Below the pieces are notes generated by a model, which saw nothing but the letters and a program-made list of their open reading frames with translations, did not search any database and was not told the DNA's origin. From Mycobacterium sp. 852014-50255_SCH5639931 (GTDB lineage Bacteria; Actinomycetota; Actinomycetes; Mycobacteriales; Mycobacteriaceae), in assembly GCF_001665605.1 (NCBI RefSeq), contig NZ_LZSV01000002.1, positions 186,001 through 250,000 of the forward strand: DNA of 64,000 nt, read 5' to 3'. The position numbers and the translations under genes are program-made. Positions 42,651 through 51,667 of the stretch are shown here, one piece after another (the first letter of the stretch is position 1; each line of letters starts with the position of its first letter).

Positions 42651-43768
42651 TGCTCAAGTATCGCGGAGCTGGGCTCGTCAAGGCCGGACTCATCGGCGTC
42701 GTACTGGCGGTGATGGTCATCCTCGTCGGCCTGTCGCCCGACCGTTTCATTTCGTGGGCGACGATGGTCAGGTACCAGGCGCTGTTTACGGAAGCCGGCG
42801 GCCTTGCGACGGGCAACCCCGTGATCGTGTCGGGCGTGAAGGTCGGCACGGTGTCGGATGTGAAGCTGCGCCACGGCGATGCGCTGGTCACGTTCGCGAT
42901 GAAGGGCAACGTCCTGCTCGGGTCGGAGACGTCCGCGCACATCCGCACCGGCACGCTGTTGGGTGAGCGGATGCTGACGGTGGAGTCCGCGGGCAGCGGC
43001 ACGATGCATCCGATGGCTCTCATTCCCGTCTCGCGCACGTCGTCGCCGTACTCACTGACGGAAGCGGTCAGCGATTTGACGACCGACACCGCCGGAACCA
43101 ACACCACGGCGCTGAACCAGTCGTTGGACACTCTGTCGGCGACGCTCGACCAGATCGCCCCGCAGATGGGGCCGGCCTTCGACGCACTCACCCGGTTGTC
43201 GCGCAGCCTCAACAGCCGCAACAAGAACCTGGGCGAGCTGTTCAAGAGCGCCGGCGACGTCACCGGGATCCTCTCCGAACGCAGTCAGCAGGTCAACAAG
43301 CTCATCCTCAACTCCGACTCGCTGCTCCAAGTGCTGGTGGCGCGGCGACAAGAGATCGTGGACCTCCTGGCGAACACGTCGGCGGTGGCCAAACAGCTGA
43401 CGGCATTGGTGCACGAAAATGAAAGCAAGTTGGCACCGACGCTGGAGAAGCTGAATTCGGTGAACGCGATGCTGGAGAAGAACCGCGACAACATCGGAAA
43501 AGCGCTGCAGGGCCTCAAGAAATTCCAGGTCACGGTCGGTGAGGGCATCTCCAGTATGTACGCTTATCAGGCGTTCGTCCCGAACTTCCTTGTCCCGCAA
43601 CTCTTCCAACCGATCTTCGACTACCTGTGGGGATTCCGCACCTTCGACACCTCGAAGGGTCCTGGCCACCCGTCGCCGATACCGCGGGCGCTGACGCCCT
43701 GGCCGTACAACGGCATCCCGGTGTGCCCCGGGTGCACCTTGGGCGGCAGGATCGGAGGGTCGCAATGA
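42650..43768 (+). CDS. mceC: MceC-type lipid-transport protein
   Basis: A 372-residue Mce protein starting MLKYRGAGLVKAGLIGVV, the usual MceC opening, with its anchor at residues 10-30 and MCE domain GNPVIVSGVKVGTVSDVKL. The helical part follows, then a C-terminal tail rich in Pro. The ATG at 42650 shares one base with the mceB stop (TGATG); a GTG 15 bases upstream is possible but adds residues absent in the family. Confidence 0.93.
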   Translation: MLKYRGAGLVKAGLIGVVLAVMVILVGLSPDRFISWATMVRYQALFTEAGGLATGNPVIVSGVKVGTVSDVKLRHGDALVTFAMKGNVLLGSETSAHIRTGTLLGERMLTVESAGSGTMHPMALIPVSRTSSPYSLTEAVSDLTTDTAGTNTTALNQSLDTLSATLDQIAPQMGPAFDALTRLSRSLNSRNKNLGELFKSAGDVTGILSERSQQVNKLILNSDSLLQVLVARRQEIVDLLANTSAVAKQLTALVHENESKLAPTLEKLNSVNAMLEKNRDNIGKALQGLKKFQVTVGEGISSMYAYQAFVPNFLVPQLFQPIFDYLWGFRTFDTSKGPGHPSPIPRALTPWPYNGIPVCPGCTLGGRIGGSQ

Positions 43769-45189
43769 TTGCTCGGATTCCCCGCAAAAGGGTGGCCACC
43801 CTGGGGGCGGTCGTCCTGGTCTGCCTCATCGCTGCCGGCGCAGCCGTGCTCGTCCGTAACACGTTCTTCGGCCCGAAGACGATCACCGCCTACTTCACCA
43901 CGGCCACCGCGATCTATCCCAATGACGAGGTGCGGGTGTCGGGTGTCAAAGTCGGCAACATCAAATCCATTCAGCCGCAAGGCACACAGGCCAAGATGAC
44001 CCTCAAGGTCGACCGCGATGTACCCATTCCGGCCGACGCAAAGGCGGTGATCGTCGCCTCGAACCTGGTGTCCGCCCGCTACGTCCAACTCTCGCCCGCG
44101 TATCGAGACACTGGGCCGGTCATGCGCGACGGGGCAGTCATACCGGTCGAACGGACCGCGGTGCCGGTCGAGTGGGACGAGGTCAAAGCCCAGTTGATGC
44201 GGCTGGCAACGGATTTGGGGCCCAAAAGTGGGGTATCGGGCACGTCGGTGGGCCGGTTCATCGACAGCGCCGCGAATGCGCTCGACGGCAACGGCGACAA
44301 GCTGCGGCAAACCCTCGGTCAGCTGTCCGGGGTGGGCCGCATCCTCGCCAACGGTAGCGGCAACATCGTCGACATCATCAAGAACCTGCAGACCTTCGTC
44401 GGTGCGCTGCGCGACAGCAACGTGCAGATCGTGCAGTTCAACGACCGCCTGGCCACCCTCACCAGCGTGGTCGACGACAGCAAGTCCGAGCTGGACGCGG
44501 CGCTGACCGATCTGTCGACGGCGGTCGGCGAGGTGCAGCGTTTCATCGCCGGGACACGCAACCAGACCAGTGAGCAGATTGCCCGGCTGGCCGACGTGAC
44601 GCAGAACCTAGTCGATCACCACATGGATCTGGAAAACATCCTGCACGCAGCGCCGAACGCGCTCGGCAACTTCTTCAACGACTACAACGCCGATACCGGA
44701 ACCATCGTGGGCGGGTTCGGGATCATGAACTTCGCGAACCCGACGTGGGGCGGTCAGCTACTGCTGTCCTTCCCGGGTTGCGACCAAATCGGCGCGATCG
44801 AGAACGTCACCGCGGTTGAATCGGGGAAGCTGTGTGCCCTGTTCCTCGGACCCGGCCTGCGACTGCTGAACTTCAACAATCTGCCGATCCCCATCAATAT
44901 CTTCCTGCAGAAGTCGATAGATCCCTCCAAGATCCTCTACACCGAACCGCGGCTGGCGCCCGGCGGCGAGGGCCCGAAACCCGGACCACCCGAGATCCCG
45001 CCCGCGGTGTCGGCCTACACCGGCTTGCCCGGCGATCCGGTTGGACCGCCGGGGGCGGTGCCGCCGGCACGGATTCCGGGCGCAGCGATGCCGCTGCCGC
45101 CCCCGCCGTCCACCCCGATGCCACCACCGCCCCCGGCGGAACCGAGTCTGTCAAACATGCTGCTGCCGGGCGAAGGGCCGCAACAATGA
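43765..45189 (+). CDS. mceD: MceD-type lipid-transport protein, Pro-rich tail
   Basis: A 474-residue Mce protein with anchor VVLVCLIAAGAAVLVRN, MCE domain YPNDEVRVSGVKVGNIKSI, long helices (residues 160-330) and a C-terminal tail of about 80 residues rich in Pro (PPPPSTPMPPPPPAEP) that may reach towards the outer layer. The ATG overlaps mceC's stop (ATGA). The region FPGCDQIGAIENV contains the conserved Cys of the family. Confidence 0.94.
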   Translation: MIARIPRKRVATLGAVVLVCLIAAGAAVLVRNTFFGPKTITAYFTTATAIYPNDEVRVSGVKVGNIKSIQPQGTQAKMTLKVDRDVPIPADAKAVIVASNLVSARYVQLSPAYRDTGPVMRDGAVIPVERTAVPVEWDEVKAQLMRLATDLGPKSGVSGTSVGRFIDSAANALDGNGDKLRQTLGQLSGVGRILANGSGNIVDIIKNLQTFVGALRDSNVQIVQFNDRLATLTSVVDDSKSELDAALTDLSTAVGEVQRFIAGTRNQTSEQIARLADVTQNLVDHHMDLENILHAAPNALGNFFNDYNADTGTIVGGFGIMNFANPTWGGQLLLSFPGCDQIGAIENVTAVESGKLCALFLGPGLRLLNFNNLPIPINIFLQKSIDPSKILYTEPRLAPGGEGPKPGPPEIPPAVSAYTGLPGDPVGPPGAVPPARIPGAAMPLPPPPSTPMPPPPPAEPSLSNMLLPGEGPQQ

Positions 45190-46484
45190 TCGCCCGGGTA
45201 GCGGCGCGGCGGGTGTTGGCCATCGGCTGTTGCGTGGCGGTGACGTCGACGGGATGCGCATTCCACGGCCTGAATTCGCTACCGCTGCCCGGCGCGGTCG
45301 GACGCGGGCCGGGAGCCACCATTTACCACGTCGAACTCCCGAATGTCGGTACGATGGAGTCGAATTCGCCGGTGATGATCGACGATGTCGTAGTCGGCAG
45401 TGTCGGCGCGATGAAGGTGCACGGCTGGCACGCCGACGTCGAGATCTCGGTGAAGCGCGATGTCGTCGTGCCGGCCAACGTGGTAGCCACGGTCGGCCAG
45501 ACCAGCCTGCTGGGGTCGATGCATGTGGAGCTCAACACGCCGCTCGGCCAGCCGGGAAGCGGACGGTTGCAGCCGGGCGCCACCATCCCGCTCAGTCGGT
45601 CATCGGCCTATCCGTCGACAGAGCAGACGCTTTCGTCGCTGGGAGCGGTCGTCAATGGCGGGGGGCTGGGACAGATCGGGGAGATCATCCACAATTTCTC
45701 CGCCGCCCTGTCCGGGCGAGAGGGCGCAGTACGTGACCTGATCACTCGCCTCGACACGTTCGTCGGAACGCTGGACGATCAGCGGGACAACCTCGTCGAC
45801 TCCATCCAGGCGCTGAACCGGCTTGCCGGCACATTCGCCGACCAGCGCGACGTTCTCACCCAGGCGCTGCAGAAGATTCCGCCCGCTCTCGATGTGCTGA
45901 TCAAGGAGCGCCCACGGCTCACTGCCGCCCTGGACAAACTTCGCGTCTTCAGCAACACCGCCACCCGGTTGATCAACGACTCGCAGGCCGACCTGGTCAA
46001 GAATCTGGAAAACCTGGAGCCGACGATAAAGGCGCTCTCCGACGTCGGGCCGGAGCTGGGCATGGCGATCGCGGCCGCATTCGTGTTCCCGTTCACCCAG
46101 AACTTCGTCGACCGAGCGGTCCGGGGCGACTACTTCAACCTGCACGTCGATTTGGACCTGTCGATTCCGCGGCTCAAGCGAGGACTGATGCTGGGAACCC
46201 ACTGGGGGCAGCTGGACCAGCCGTTGGTACCGGCGCCCGGGGACCCGTATTACCTGCAATACACCCACGATCCGATGCATGACCCCGTGAGGCCACCGTG
46301 GGTCGACCCGGCGAGCCTTCCGCCGCTGCCCGGACCTCCGCCGGGCGCGGCCCCGCTGCCCGGGCCTCCGCCGGCTGCGGCCCCGTTGCCCGGGCCTCCG
46401 CCTGGTGCGGCACCGACGCCTGACGCTGGTCTTGCTCAAACGGCACCCCCCGCAGAGGCGCCTGCGACGGGAGCGGGTGGATAG
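45186..46484 (+). CDS. mceE: MceE-type lipid-transport lipoprotein
   Basis: A 432-residue Mce lipoprotein: signal peptide ending TSTGC, with lipid-modified Cys at residue 24, an MCE domain around SNSPVMIDDVVVGSVGAM, a helical region and a C-terminal tail with three tandem 10-residue repeats (LPGPPPGAAP type). MceE is the lipoprotein (LprK-type) member of Mce operons. The ATG at 45186 overlaps mceD's stop. The repeat array is encoded by 30-base units at 46321-46410. Confidence 0.94.
   Translation: MIARVAARRVLAIGCCVAVTSTGCAFHGLNSLPLPGAVGRGPGATIYHVELPNVGTMESNSPVMIDDVVVGSVGAMKVHGWHADVEISVKRDVVVPANVVATVGQTSLLGSMHVELNTPLGQPGSGRLQPGATIPLSRSSAYPSTEQTLSSLGAVVNGGGLGQIGEIIHNFSAALSGREGAVRDLITRLDTFVGTLDDQRDNLVDSIQALNRLAGTFADQRDVLTQALQKIPPALDVLIKERPRLTAALDKLRVFSNTATRLINDSQADLVKNLENLEPTIKALSDVGPELGMAIAAAFVFPFTQNFVDRAVRGDYFNLHVDLDLSIPRLKRGLMLGTHWGQLDQPLVPAPGDPYYLQYTHDPMHDPVRPPWVDPASLPPLPGPPPGAAPLPGPPPAAAPLPGPPPGAAPTPDAGLAQTAPPAEAPATGAGG
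46321..46410 (+). repeat. Three tandem 30-base repeats in mceE
   Basis: Units at 46321-46350, 46351-46380 and 46381-46410 encode PLPGPPPGAA, PLPGPPPAAA and PLPGPPPGAA. The units differ at a few bases only, so the copy number may vary between strains. Confidence 0.85.
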
Positions 46485-48224
46485 ATGCTGACTCGCTTCG
46501 TTCGGATCCAGCTGGCGGTCTTCGCGATCGCCGGGACCATTGGCGTGATCGCGATGGTCCTCTTCTACGTCCAAGCGCCGACCCTGCTGGGCATCGGACG
46601 GATGACGGTGACGCTGGAGCTGCCGGCCACCGGCGGCCTGTACCGGTTTTCCAACGTGACCTACCGTGGGGTTCAGCTCGGTAAGGTCACCTCGGTGGGC
46701 CTGACGCCGACCGGCGCGAAAGCGACACTGTCGCTTAGCACTTCACCGAAGGTTCCCGCGGACCTGACAGCGGAGGTGCTCAGTGTCTCCGCGGTGGGTG
46801 AACAGTACGTGGACTTGCGGCCCAAAACCGATTCGCCGCCCTACCTGCACGACGGTTCGGTAATCTCCGTGCGCGACAGCAGGATTCCGCAGCCGGTCGG
46901 GCCGATGCTCGACCAGCTCAACGCCTTGGTCCAAAGCATCCCGAAGACGAAACTCGGCCAACTGCTCGACGAGTCCTTCCAGGGCTTCAACGGCACCGGT
47001 TACGACCTGGGATCCCTGATCGATTCATCACAGACATTGTCCCGCGATGCCAATGGCGTAGTCGATCGCACCCGAGCCCTGACCGAAGACACCGGGCCGC
47101 TACTGGACACCCAGGCGCAGACCACCGATTCGATCAGGACGTGGGCACGTAGCCTCGCCGGCATCTCGGATGTGCTGGTGAACAACGATTCTCACTTCCG
47201 GACCATCCTGCAAAACGGCCCTGAGGCTGCCAACGAAGCGTCCCGGCTGCTCGAACAAGTCAAACCGACGCTGCCGGTGCTGCTTGCCAACCTGACCACC
47301 ATCGGGCAGATCGGCGTCACCTACCACCCCTCCCTGGAGCAGCTGCTGGTGTTGCTGCCGTCTGCGGTTGCTATCGAGCAGGCCGCCGCGGCGCCGAACC
47401 ATCCCGAGGGAACGGCCCAGGGCGACTTCGCACTCACGATCGACGATCCGCCAATTTGCACGGTCGGGTTCATGCCACCCAACACGTGGCGATCCCCGGA
47501 CGACCTCACCGACATCGACACACCGGACGGGTTGTATTGCAAACTCCCGCAGGATTCACCGATCGGGGTTCGCGGTGCCCGCAACTACCCCTGCATGGGC
47601 CACCCGGGCAAGCGCGCACCCACCGTCGAAATCTGCAACAGCGACAAACCGTACATGCCGCTGGCGATGCGTCAGCACGTCCTCGGTCCCTATCCGCTGG
47701 ATCCGAATCTGCTCTCCCAGGGCGTCCCACCCGACGACCGGATCACCTCCAACGACAGGATTTTCGGCCCCGTGGAGGGAACGCCGTTGCCGCCGGGGGC
47801 GGTGCCGCGCGGTACACCGGCGGGGCCGCGGGGAGAGAATCCACCACCGGGGACGGTTGGGGCGGCGGTACCGCCCGTGCCGTCGTCGGGACCACCTCCG
47901 CTGGCGCCCATGTCGAGAATGTCGGCTGACCTTCCGCCCATAGCGCCGCTCGACGTCCCTGCGACCGGCGAACTTCCCCCGCCACCCGCCGCACCCACTC
48001 CTCCCGACGCTGCACCGCCCGCCGACGCGGCCGGCGGCGGAGGGCCGCAGGCTGCGCCAAGCTCATTCGGTGGTGGAGCGGGCAAGCCGGTGCCGTCCGT
48101 CACCATCGCCCGGTACGACCCGCATACGGGCCGTTATGTCGGTCCGGACGGGAAGTTGTACCAGCAGTCGGATCTCGTTGCCCCGAAAGCGCCCAAGACG
48201 TGGCAGGACATGCTTCCCACCTGA
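46485..48224 (+). CDS. mceF: MceF-type lipid-transport protein, long Pro-rich tail
   Basis: At 579 residues this is the largest Mce protein here. It has anchor LAVFAIAGTIGVIAMVLFYVQA, MCE domain FSNVTYRGVQLGKVTSVGL, helices (residues 140-290), a Cys-containing region (DDPPICTVGF, YCKLP, YPCMGHPG, ICNSD) and a C-terminal tail of about 150 residues rich in Pro/Gly/Ala, closing with YDPHTGRYVGPDGKLYQQSD. It starts on the base after mceE's stop. It is the last gene of the operon, and no clear terminator is visible before the converging gene at 48259. Confidence 0.94.
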   Translation: MLTRFVRIQLAVFAIAGTIGVIAMVLFYVQAPTLLGIGRMTVTLELPATGGLYRFSNVTYRGVQLGKVTSVGLTPTGAKATLSLSTSPKVPADLTAEVLSVSAVGEQYVDLRPKTDSPPYLHDGSVISVRDSRIPQPVGPMLDQLNALVQSIPKTKLGQLLDESFQGFNGTGYDLGSLIDSSQTLSRDANGVVDRTRALTEDTGPLLDTQAQTTDSIRTWARSLAGISDVLVNNDSHFRTILQNGPEAANEASRLLEQVKPTLPVLLANLTTIGQIGVTYHPSLEQLLVLLPSAVAIEQAAAAPNHPEGTAQGDFALTIDDPPICTVGFMPPNTWRSPDDLTDIDTPDGLYCKLPQDSPIGVRGARNYPCMGHPGKRAPTVEICNSDKPYMPLAMRQHVLGPYPLDPNLLSQGVPPDDRITSNDRIFGPVEGTPLPPGAVPRGTPAGPRGENPPPGTVGAAVPPVPSSGPPPLAPMSRMSADLPPIAPLDVPATGELPPPPAAPTPPDAAPPADAAGGGGPQAAPSSFGGGAGKPVPSVTIARYDPHTGRYVGPDGKLYQQSDLVAPKAPKTWQDMLPT

Positions 48225-48258
48225 GGCTTGCCGGGGAAGTAAAGCTACGAACGTCCGG

Positions 48259-48780
48259 TCAGCTCAGCTTGTCCAGGCGCAGCGGCATCGCGATATCAAG
48301 CCACTGGTTTTGGCCGCAGGCACCGGACGGGCCGATCGTCTTGTCCTTTCCGGAGTAGGTCGACGACCCGAGTTGATATCCGCCGTACTCGTTGACCGGA
48401 TAGAAATAGAAGGTCTGCTGTCCGGGGAATGCGGTACCGTCCTCGCACCGCTCCCAGTTGGGCACTTCGCGTTTGACCTTCCACATCTCCCCGTCATTCA
48501 TATAGACAGGCGCGCTCCATCCCTGGTCGCTGGTCACCGTGCCGTGGCATTCCTGAAAGGTGACGCACGTCGAGCTGATCGTCCATGTCTGAACGACCGT
48601 CGGCTCGCCGAAGTACTGGTCATTCCTCTGGGCCCAATCGCCGATGGACGTGGCGCGGAACGTCCCGTTCACGGCCACTTCTTCCTTGGTTGTCGCCCGC
48701 GCAATGGATGCCGTGCCCACACCACCGACTACGGTGGCAGCGACCAGCGTTGCGGTGGTGAGTGTTCGAACTGATCGCAT
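48259..48780 (-). CDS. Secreted protein of unknown function
   Basis: The 173-residue protein has a signal peptide (MRSVRTLTTATLVAATVVGGVG, cleavage near IARA-TT) and an exported domain with four or more cysteines (STCVTFQECHGTV, WERCEDG, GACGQNQW). The start is the ATG at 48780 behind GAGGAG, not the TTG eight codons upstream. It resembles exported mycobacterial proteins found beside mce operons, but I cannot assign a role. It converges with mceF. Confidence 0.82.
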   Translation of the reverse strand: MRSVRTLTTATLVAATVVGGVGTASIARATTKEEVAVNGTFRATSIGDWAQRNDQYFGEPTVVQTWTISSTCVTFQECHGTVTSDQGWSAPVYMNDGEMWKVKREVPNWERCEDGTAFPGQQTFYFYPVNEYGGYQLGSSTYSGKDKTIGPSGACGQNQWLDIAMPLRLDKLS

Positions 48781-48914
48781 CAGGTGCTCCTCGATCCGCT
48801 TCAACTAACCGCCGTTATTAATGCGGTATCAACATTGCTTGCGGCTTTTCGTGCAATGAGATTAACACCGCTTCGGCTCCGACAAAATGGCGATCGAACC
48901 AAAATGGAAAGCGG

Positions 48915-49553
48915 TCACGACAGCGGATCCAACTCCGAGATCAGCCAGGAACCCTTGACTTTCGTCAACGTCACCCGGGCGCCGTTCCCGGTTGTCTGCG
49001 GTTCTGGCTTTTCCTTGCTTGTGGCGGTCTGGTTGATGAACACCAGCACCACAGCTGAATTCGGGTGCAACTCCATAACAGCGGCCCGAACCACCTTGGC
49101 TGTCGCCGTGACGCGCTTCTGCTGTGCCAGCGCGGCGATCTGTTCGGTGAACTTGGTGTAGTAGGCGAGAAAATTACCGGTGAGATATGACTTCGCCTTG
49201 CTGAAATCGCGGTTCAGGTTGTCGGGAGCGTACGACAGCACCGCCACGGAACCCTCTGATGCCGCCTGGATAGCCCGGTGCGCCGCCGCGTCGCCGACCT
49301 GTTGATCCGGCCGGTAGAGATGGAAGTACGCACCCGCGGCGACGCCCATCGCGCTAACGACCAACACGGTCGCAACCATCGAACGCCACCTCGCCACACA
49401 CCGGCGGATCCAGCGCTTGATCGTGACCGGTCCGTTGGTGCGAGCCGGTCCCGGGGAAGCGGGCGGTCCCGTGCTCTCGTCGGCGGGCGGAGTTTCCACG
49501 CCGTCAATCGCTGTATCGGTGCTTTCCAGCGGCGAGCCAGGCTCGACAGTCAT
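48915..49553 (-). CDS. Mce-associated membrane protein
   Basis: A 212-residue protein with a Pro/Thr-rich cytoplasmic N-terminus, a single membrane helix (MVATVLVVSAMGVAAGAYFHL, residues about 59-79) and an exported NTF2-like domain ([44 protein letters not shown]). It is a strong paralogue of the 30884 protein. The start overlaps the stop of the 49550 gene (ATGA). Its position next to the mce operon supports a role in Mce complex assembly or stability. Confidence 0.88.
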   Translation of the reverse strand: MTVEPGSPLESTDTAIDGVETPPADESTGPPASPGPARTNGPVTIKRWIRRCVARWRSMVATVLVVSAMGVAAGAYFHLYRPDQQVGDAAAHRAIQAASEGSVAVLSYAPDNLNRDFSKAKSYLTGNFLAYYTKFTEQIAALAQQKRVTATAKVVRAAVMELHPNSAVVLVFINQTATSKEKPEPQTTGNGARVTLTKVKGSWLISELDPLS

Positions 49554-50374
49554 GACAGGAAATCAACTTTCGACATCTTGAGCTGGCCGCCCGCGCGGTC
49601 CATCTTGACGCTGAGCCGAAATAAGGCCGGTGGCGGTTTGGCGTTATCCGGCCCAGTGGCATCGGTTTTCGCCGCCACGAGCACGACTCCCGAATTGTCG
49701 CCCAACGACTCGACGGCGACGGCTTCCACGGTGACCTTGCTGCCGACCCTCGTATCCTCTGCCTTCTTGACCATGAGGAGTGACATCGCCGACAGTTGGC
49801 TGTTGAGGTCGCCGGTCGAGGCATCGACCATGCGCTGGACATCCCTCTTGGCATGATCGGGGTCAATGGACATCAGCGCCGTGACCCCTTGCCGGGCTGC
49901 GGCAGTGAACTCCGCCGCGAGCCGTTGTTTGTGCACGATGGCGCGGTGCTGGGACACCATGTAACCGCTCGCCGCGAGGGAAGCGGACGCGAGCGCGATG
50001 CCGACGCCGACGGCTACGGTCTTCCGCCTAGGGCGTCGCAGCCACCGCGGCCGCCTGGGACGCCGCGGCAACCGTAGTCGGGGCCGGGTCGACTTTGCGG
50101 GCCGCTGCTCGGCATCTTGGGAAGCGGCGTGGTCGTCCGCGTCCCCGGGTTCGGCTGCCCCACGCAGCCTGGACAGGCGTGCCCGAGCCGCCTCGGCGCG
50201 CGCTTCAGCCTTGGCAACTTCGTCTTCTGGGTCGGCGTCCGAGACGGAACCTATCGCTCCGTAGGCGACCCCTGAGCGCGACTGTGTTCCTTCGGGATCG
50301 GTCGCGTCCGCCGGTTCATCACACTGGTCGGCGTCGGGCCCCTCCGGATCGTGCACGGAGAAGCAGCTTATCAC
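49550..50374 (-). CDS. Mce-associated membrane protein with basic/coiled-coil N-terminus
   Basis: The 274-residue protein has a coiled-coil-like segment (DEVAKAEARAEAARARLSRL), a very basic stretch (RLPRRPRRPRWLRRPRRK), a membrane helix (VAVGVGIALASASLAASGYMV near residue 122) and an exported domain with ARQGVTALMSIDPDHAKRDV and LKMSKVDFLS. It parallels the 31441 protein. The GTG at 50374 has no strong ribosome site; a GTG six codons later is an alternative start. Confidence 0.84.
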   Translation of the reverse strand: MISCFSVHDPEGPDADQCDEPADATDPEGTQSRSGVAYGAIGSVSDADPEDEVAKAEARAEAARARLSRLRGAAEPGDADDHAASQDAEQRPAKSTRPRLRLPRRPRRPRWLRRPRRKTVAVGVGIALASASLAASGYMVSQHRAIVHKQRLAAEFTAAARQGVTALMSIDPDHAKRDVQRMVDASTGDLNSQLSAMSLLMVKKAEDTRVGSKVTVEAVAVESLGDNSGVVLVAAKTDATGPDNAKPPPALFRLSVKMDRAGGQLKMSKVDFLS

Positions 50375-50554
50375 TTCGGCCCGGCCTCAACTGCGTCATC
50401 GGCCGCCGCCATGGTGCCTCCCACATGCGGAAATGCGCGTTTGCCGGGGAGCGGGACGGCGCCCCGCCGGGGCGGCCCGGCGCCGACGCTGTTCGGTCCG
50501 GGTGATCTTCTCCAACCAGGAGAATTTTCTTTTCAGGTGTGGCAAAGTGATCGG

Positions 50555-50956
50555 GTGCGATTCCTCGTGGCGATGGCTGCCGCGTTGGTCGGCGCCGGTG
50601 TGCTGGCGGCGCCGCCGTCCTCGGCCGGGCCGACTGTTTGTGACTACCCCGCCTGCACCCCGGGCATCATGCCGCATCAGGTTCTAGGGGCGCCGTGTGA
50701 CAACACCACCTACTACGCCTTCGGTGTCGCCGACGGTTACGTTTCGTTCGCCTCGGAGCCCGGACGTCTGATGTTCTGCGGCTCGCCGAGGAAATACCAG
50801 CCGCGTTGGTTCCGGTCACCTCCGATGGCGGGAGTCAAGGACGAAGGCTCCGACTGCCAGAATTACCAGAACTACGTCGCGCAGGCGCCCGATGGCCTGT
50901 TCCTGATCTGTTTTGCCCACGACGGTGTTATGACTTGGATCCGCGCCGACACGTAG
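50555..50956 (+). CDS. Small secreted protein of unknown function
   Basis: The 133-residue protein has a signal peptide (FLVAMAAALVGAGVLAAPPSSAG, cleavage near residue 27) and an exported part with six cysteines (TVCDYPACTPG, GAPCDNTT, LMFCGSP, SDCQNYQNY, LICFAHD). The GTG at 50555 is chosen as the first start that includes the Arg of the signal peptide; an ATG six codons later is possible. It is divergent from the Mce-associated pair across 180 bases. Function unknown. Confidence 0.78.
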   Translation: MRFLVAMAAALVGAGVLAAPPSSAGPTVCDYPACTPGIMPHQVLGAPCDNTTYYAFGVADGYVSFASEPGRLMFCGSPRKYQPRWFRSPPMAGVKDEGSDCQNYQNYVAQAPDGLFLICFAHDGVMTWIRADT

Positions 50957-50964
50957 TGCGCTGG

Positions 50965-51567
50965 TCAGTCGGGGGCTTCCCGGGGCAGACCTAGCAGGCG
51001 CCGGCTCAAGTCGGTAACCCTGGCGAGCAATGTGCCGTCGTCGATGTCGGCAACCAGCGGATGCATGACAGCGGTGGCGAGCGCGCCGGAGAACATGGCC
51101 GCCTCGATCCGCCCGTCCAGACCCGCATCGCTCAGCAGCACCCGGTACAGGCGGTCCATGAAGAGCTGAAACGGCTTGTGCTCGGCCAGCAATCGAACGA
51201 CCACGGGATCGAATTGCAGCGTGCGCACCAACCGGCGGTCGCGAACGGCCATCTCAATCACACGTACCAACAAGGCATCTCGCGCTTGAGTCCCGTCGCC
51301 GTATGCTTCGGCCTCCTCGAGTGCCGGCTCGAGCCGGCCGAGCTCGCGCTCGGTCACGGCGATGACGATCTGCTCTTTGGTCCGGAATTGGTGGTAGACC
51401 GCGGCTTTCGTTATACCGACGGCGTCCGCGATCATCTGCAGCGACGTAGCGCTGACACCGTGTGTGGCGAACAGATCCAACGCGGCATCGAGTACTCGCG
51501 TCCGGGCCGCGCTGTGCTCGATCAGCCAGAATTGTCCACCGGTGACCGGCCGCCTTGCTGTTCCCAC
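50965..51567 (-). CDS. TetR-family transcriptional regulator
   Basis: A 200-residue TetR protein with HTH segment TSLQMIADAVGITKAAVYHQF near residues 42-62 (split as TSLQMIADAVGI and TKAAVYHQF) and a C-terminal ligand domain. It faces the membrane operon starting at 51668 across 100 bases that contain a 26-base perfect palindrome. By the usual TetR arrangement it should repress both itself and that operon, released by an unknown ligand. Confidence 0.93.
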   Translation of the reverse strand: MGTARRPVTGGQFWLIEHSAARTRVLDAALDLFATHGVSATSLQMIADAVGITKAAVYHQFRTKEQIVIAVTERELGRLEPALEEAEAYGDGTQARDALLVRVIEMAVRDRRLVRTLQFDPVVVRLLAEHKPFQLFMDRLYRVLLSDAGLDGRIEAAMFSGALATAVMHPLVADIDDGTLLARVTDLSRRLLGLPREAPD

Positions 51568-51595
51568 GCACCGAGACTAGACGACGCTATTGACC

Positions 51596-51621
51596 CGAAG
51601 CTAGCCGATCGGCTAGCTTCG
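51596..51621. promoter_or_regulatory. 26-base perfect palindrome, probable TetR operator
   Basis: CGAAGCTAGCCGA and its exact complement TCGGCTAGCTTCG meet with no spacer. The core is CTAGCCGATCGGCTAG. It lies 29 bases upstream of the TetR start and 47 bases before the 51668 start, placed to control both directions. Extra CTAG half-sites are nearby (51576-51579, 51626-51629). Confidence 0.75.
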
Positions 51622-51667
51622 CTGACTAGCCCTAAAGGTGACGGATCTCGTGCGGGAGGGAGCGCTG

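Noticed and set aside
48808..48827. ACCGC-N10-GCGGT repeat upstream of a secreted protein
   Set aside because: Five-base arms with a long spacer are expected by chance in this base composition.
50520..50534. GAGAAT-TTT-CTTTTC, 10 of 12 to the shared operator
   Set aside because: The right half is poor, it lies close to the start of an unrelated small secreted protein, and AT-rich chance matching is likely.
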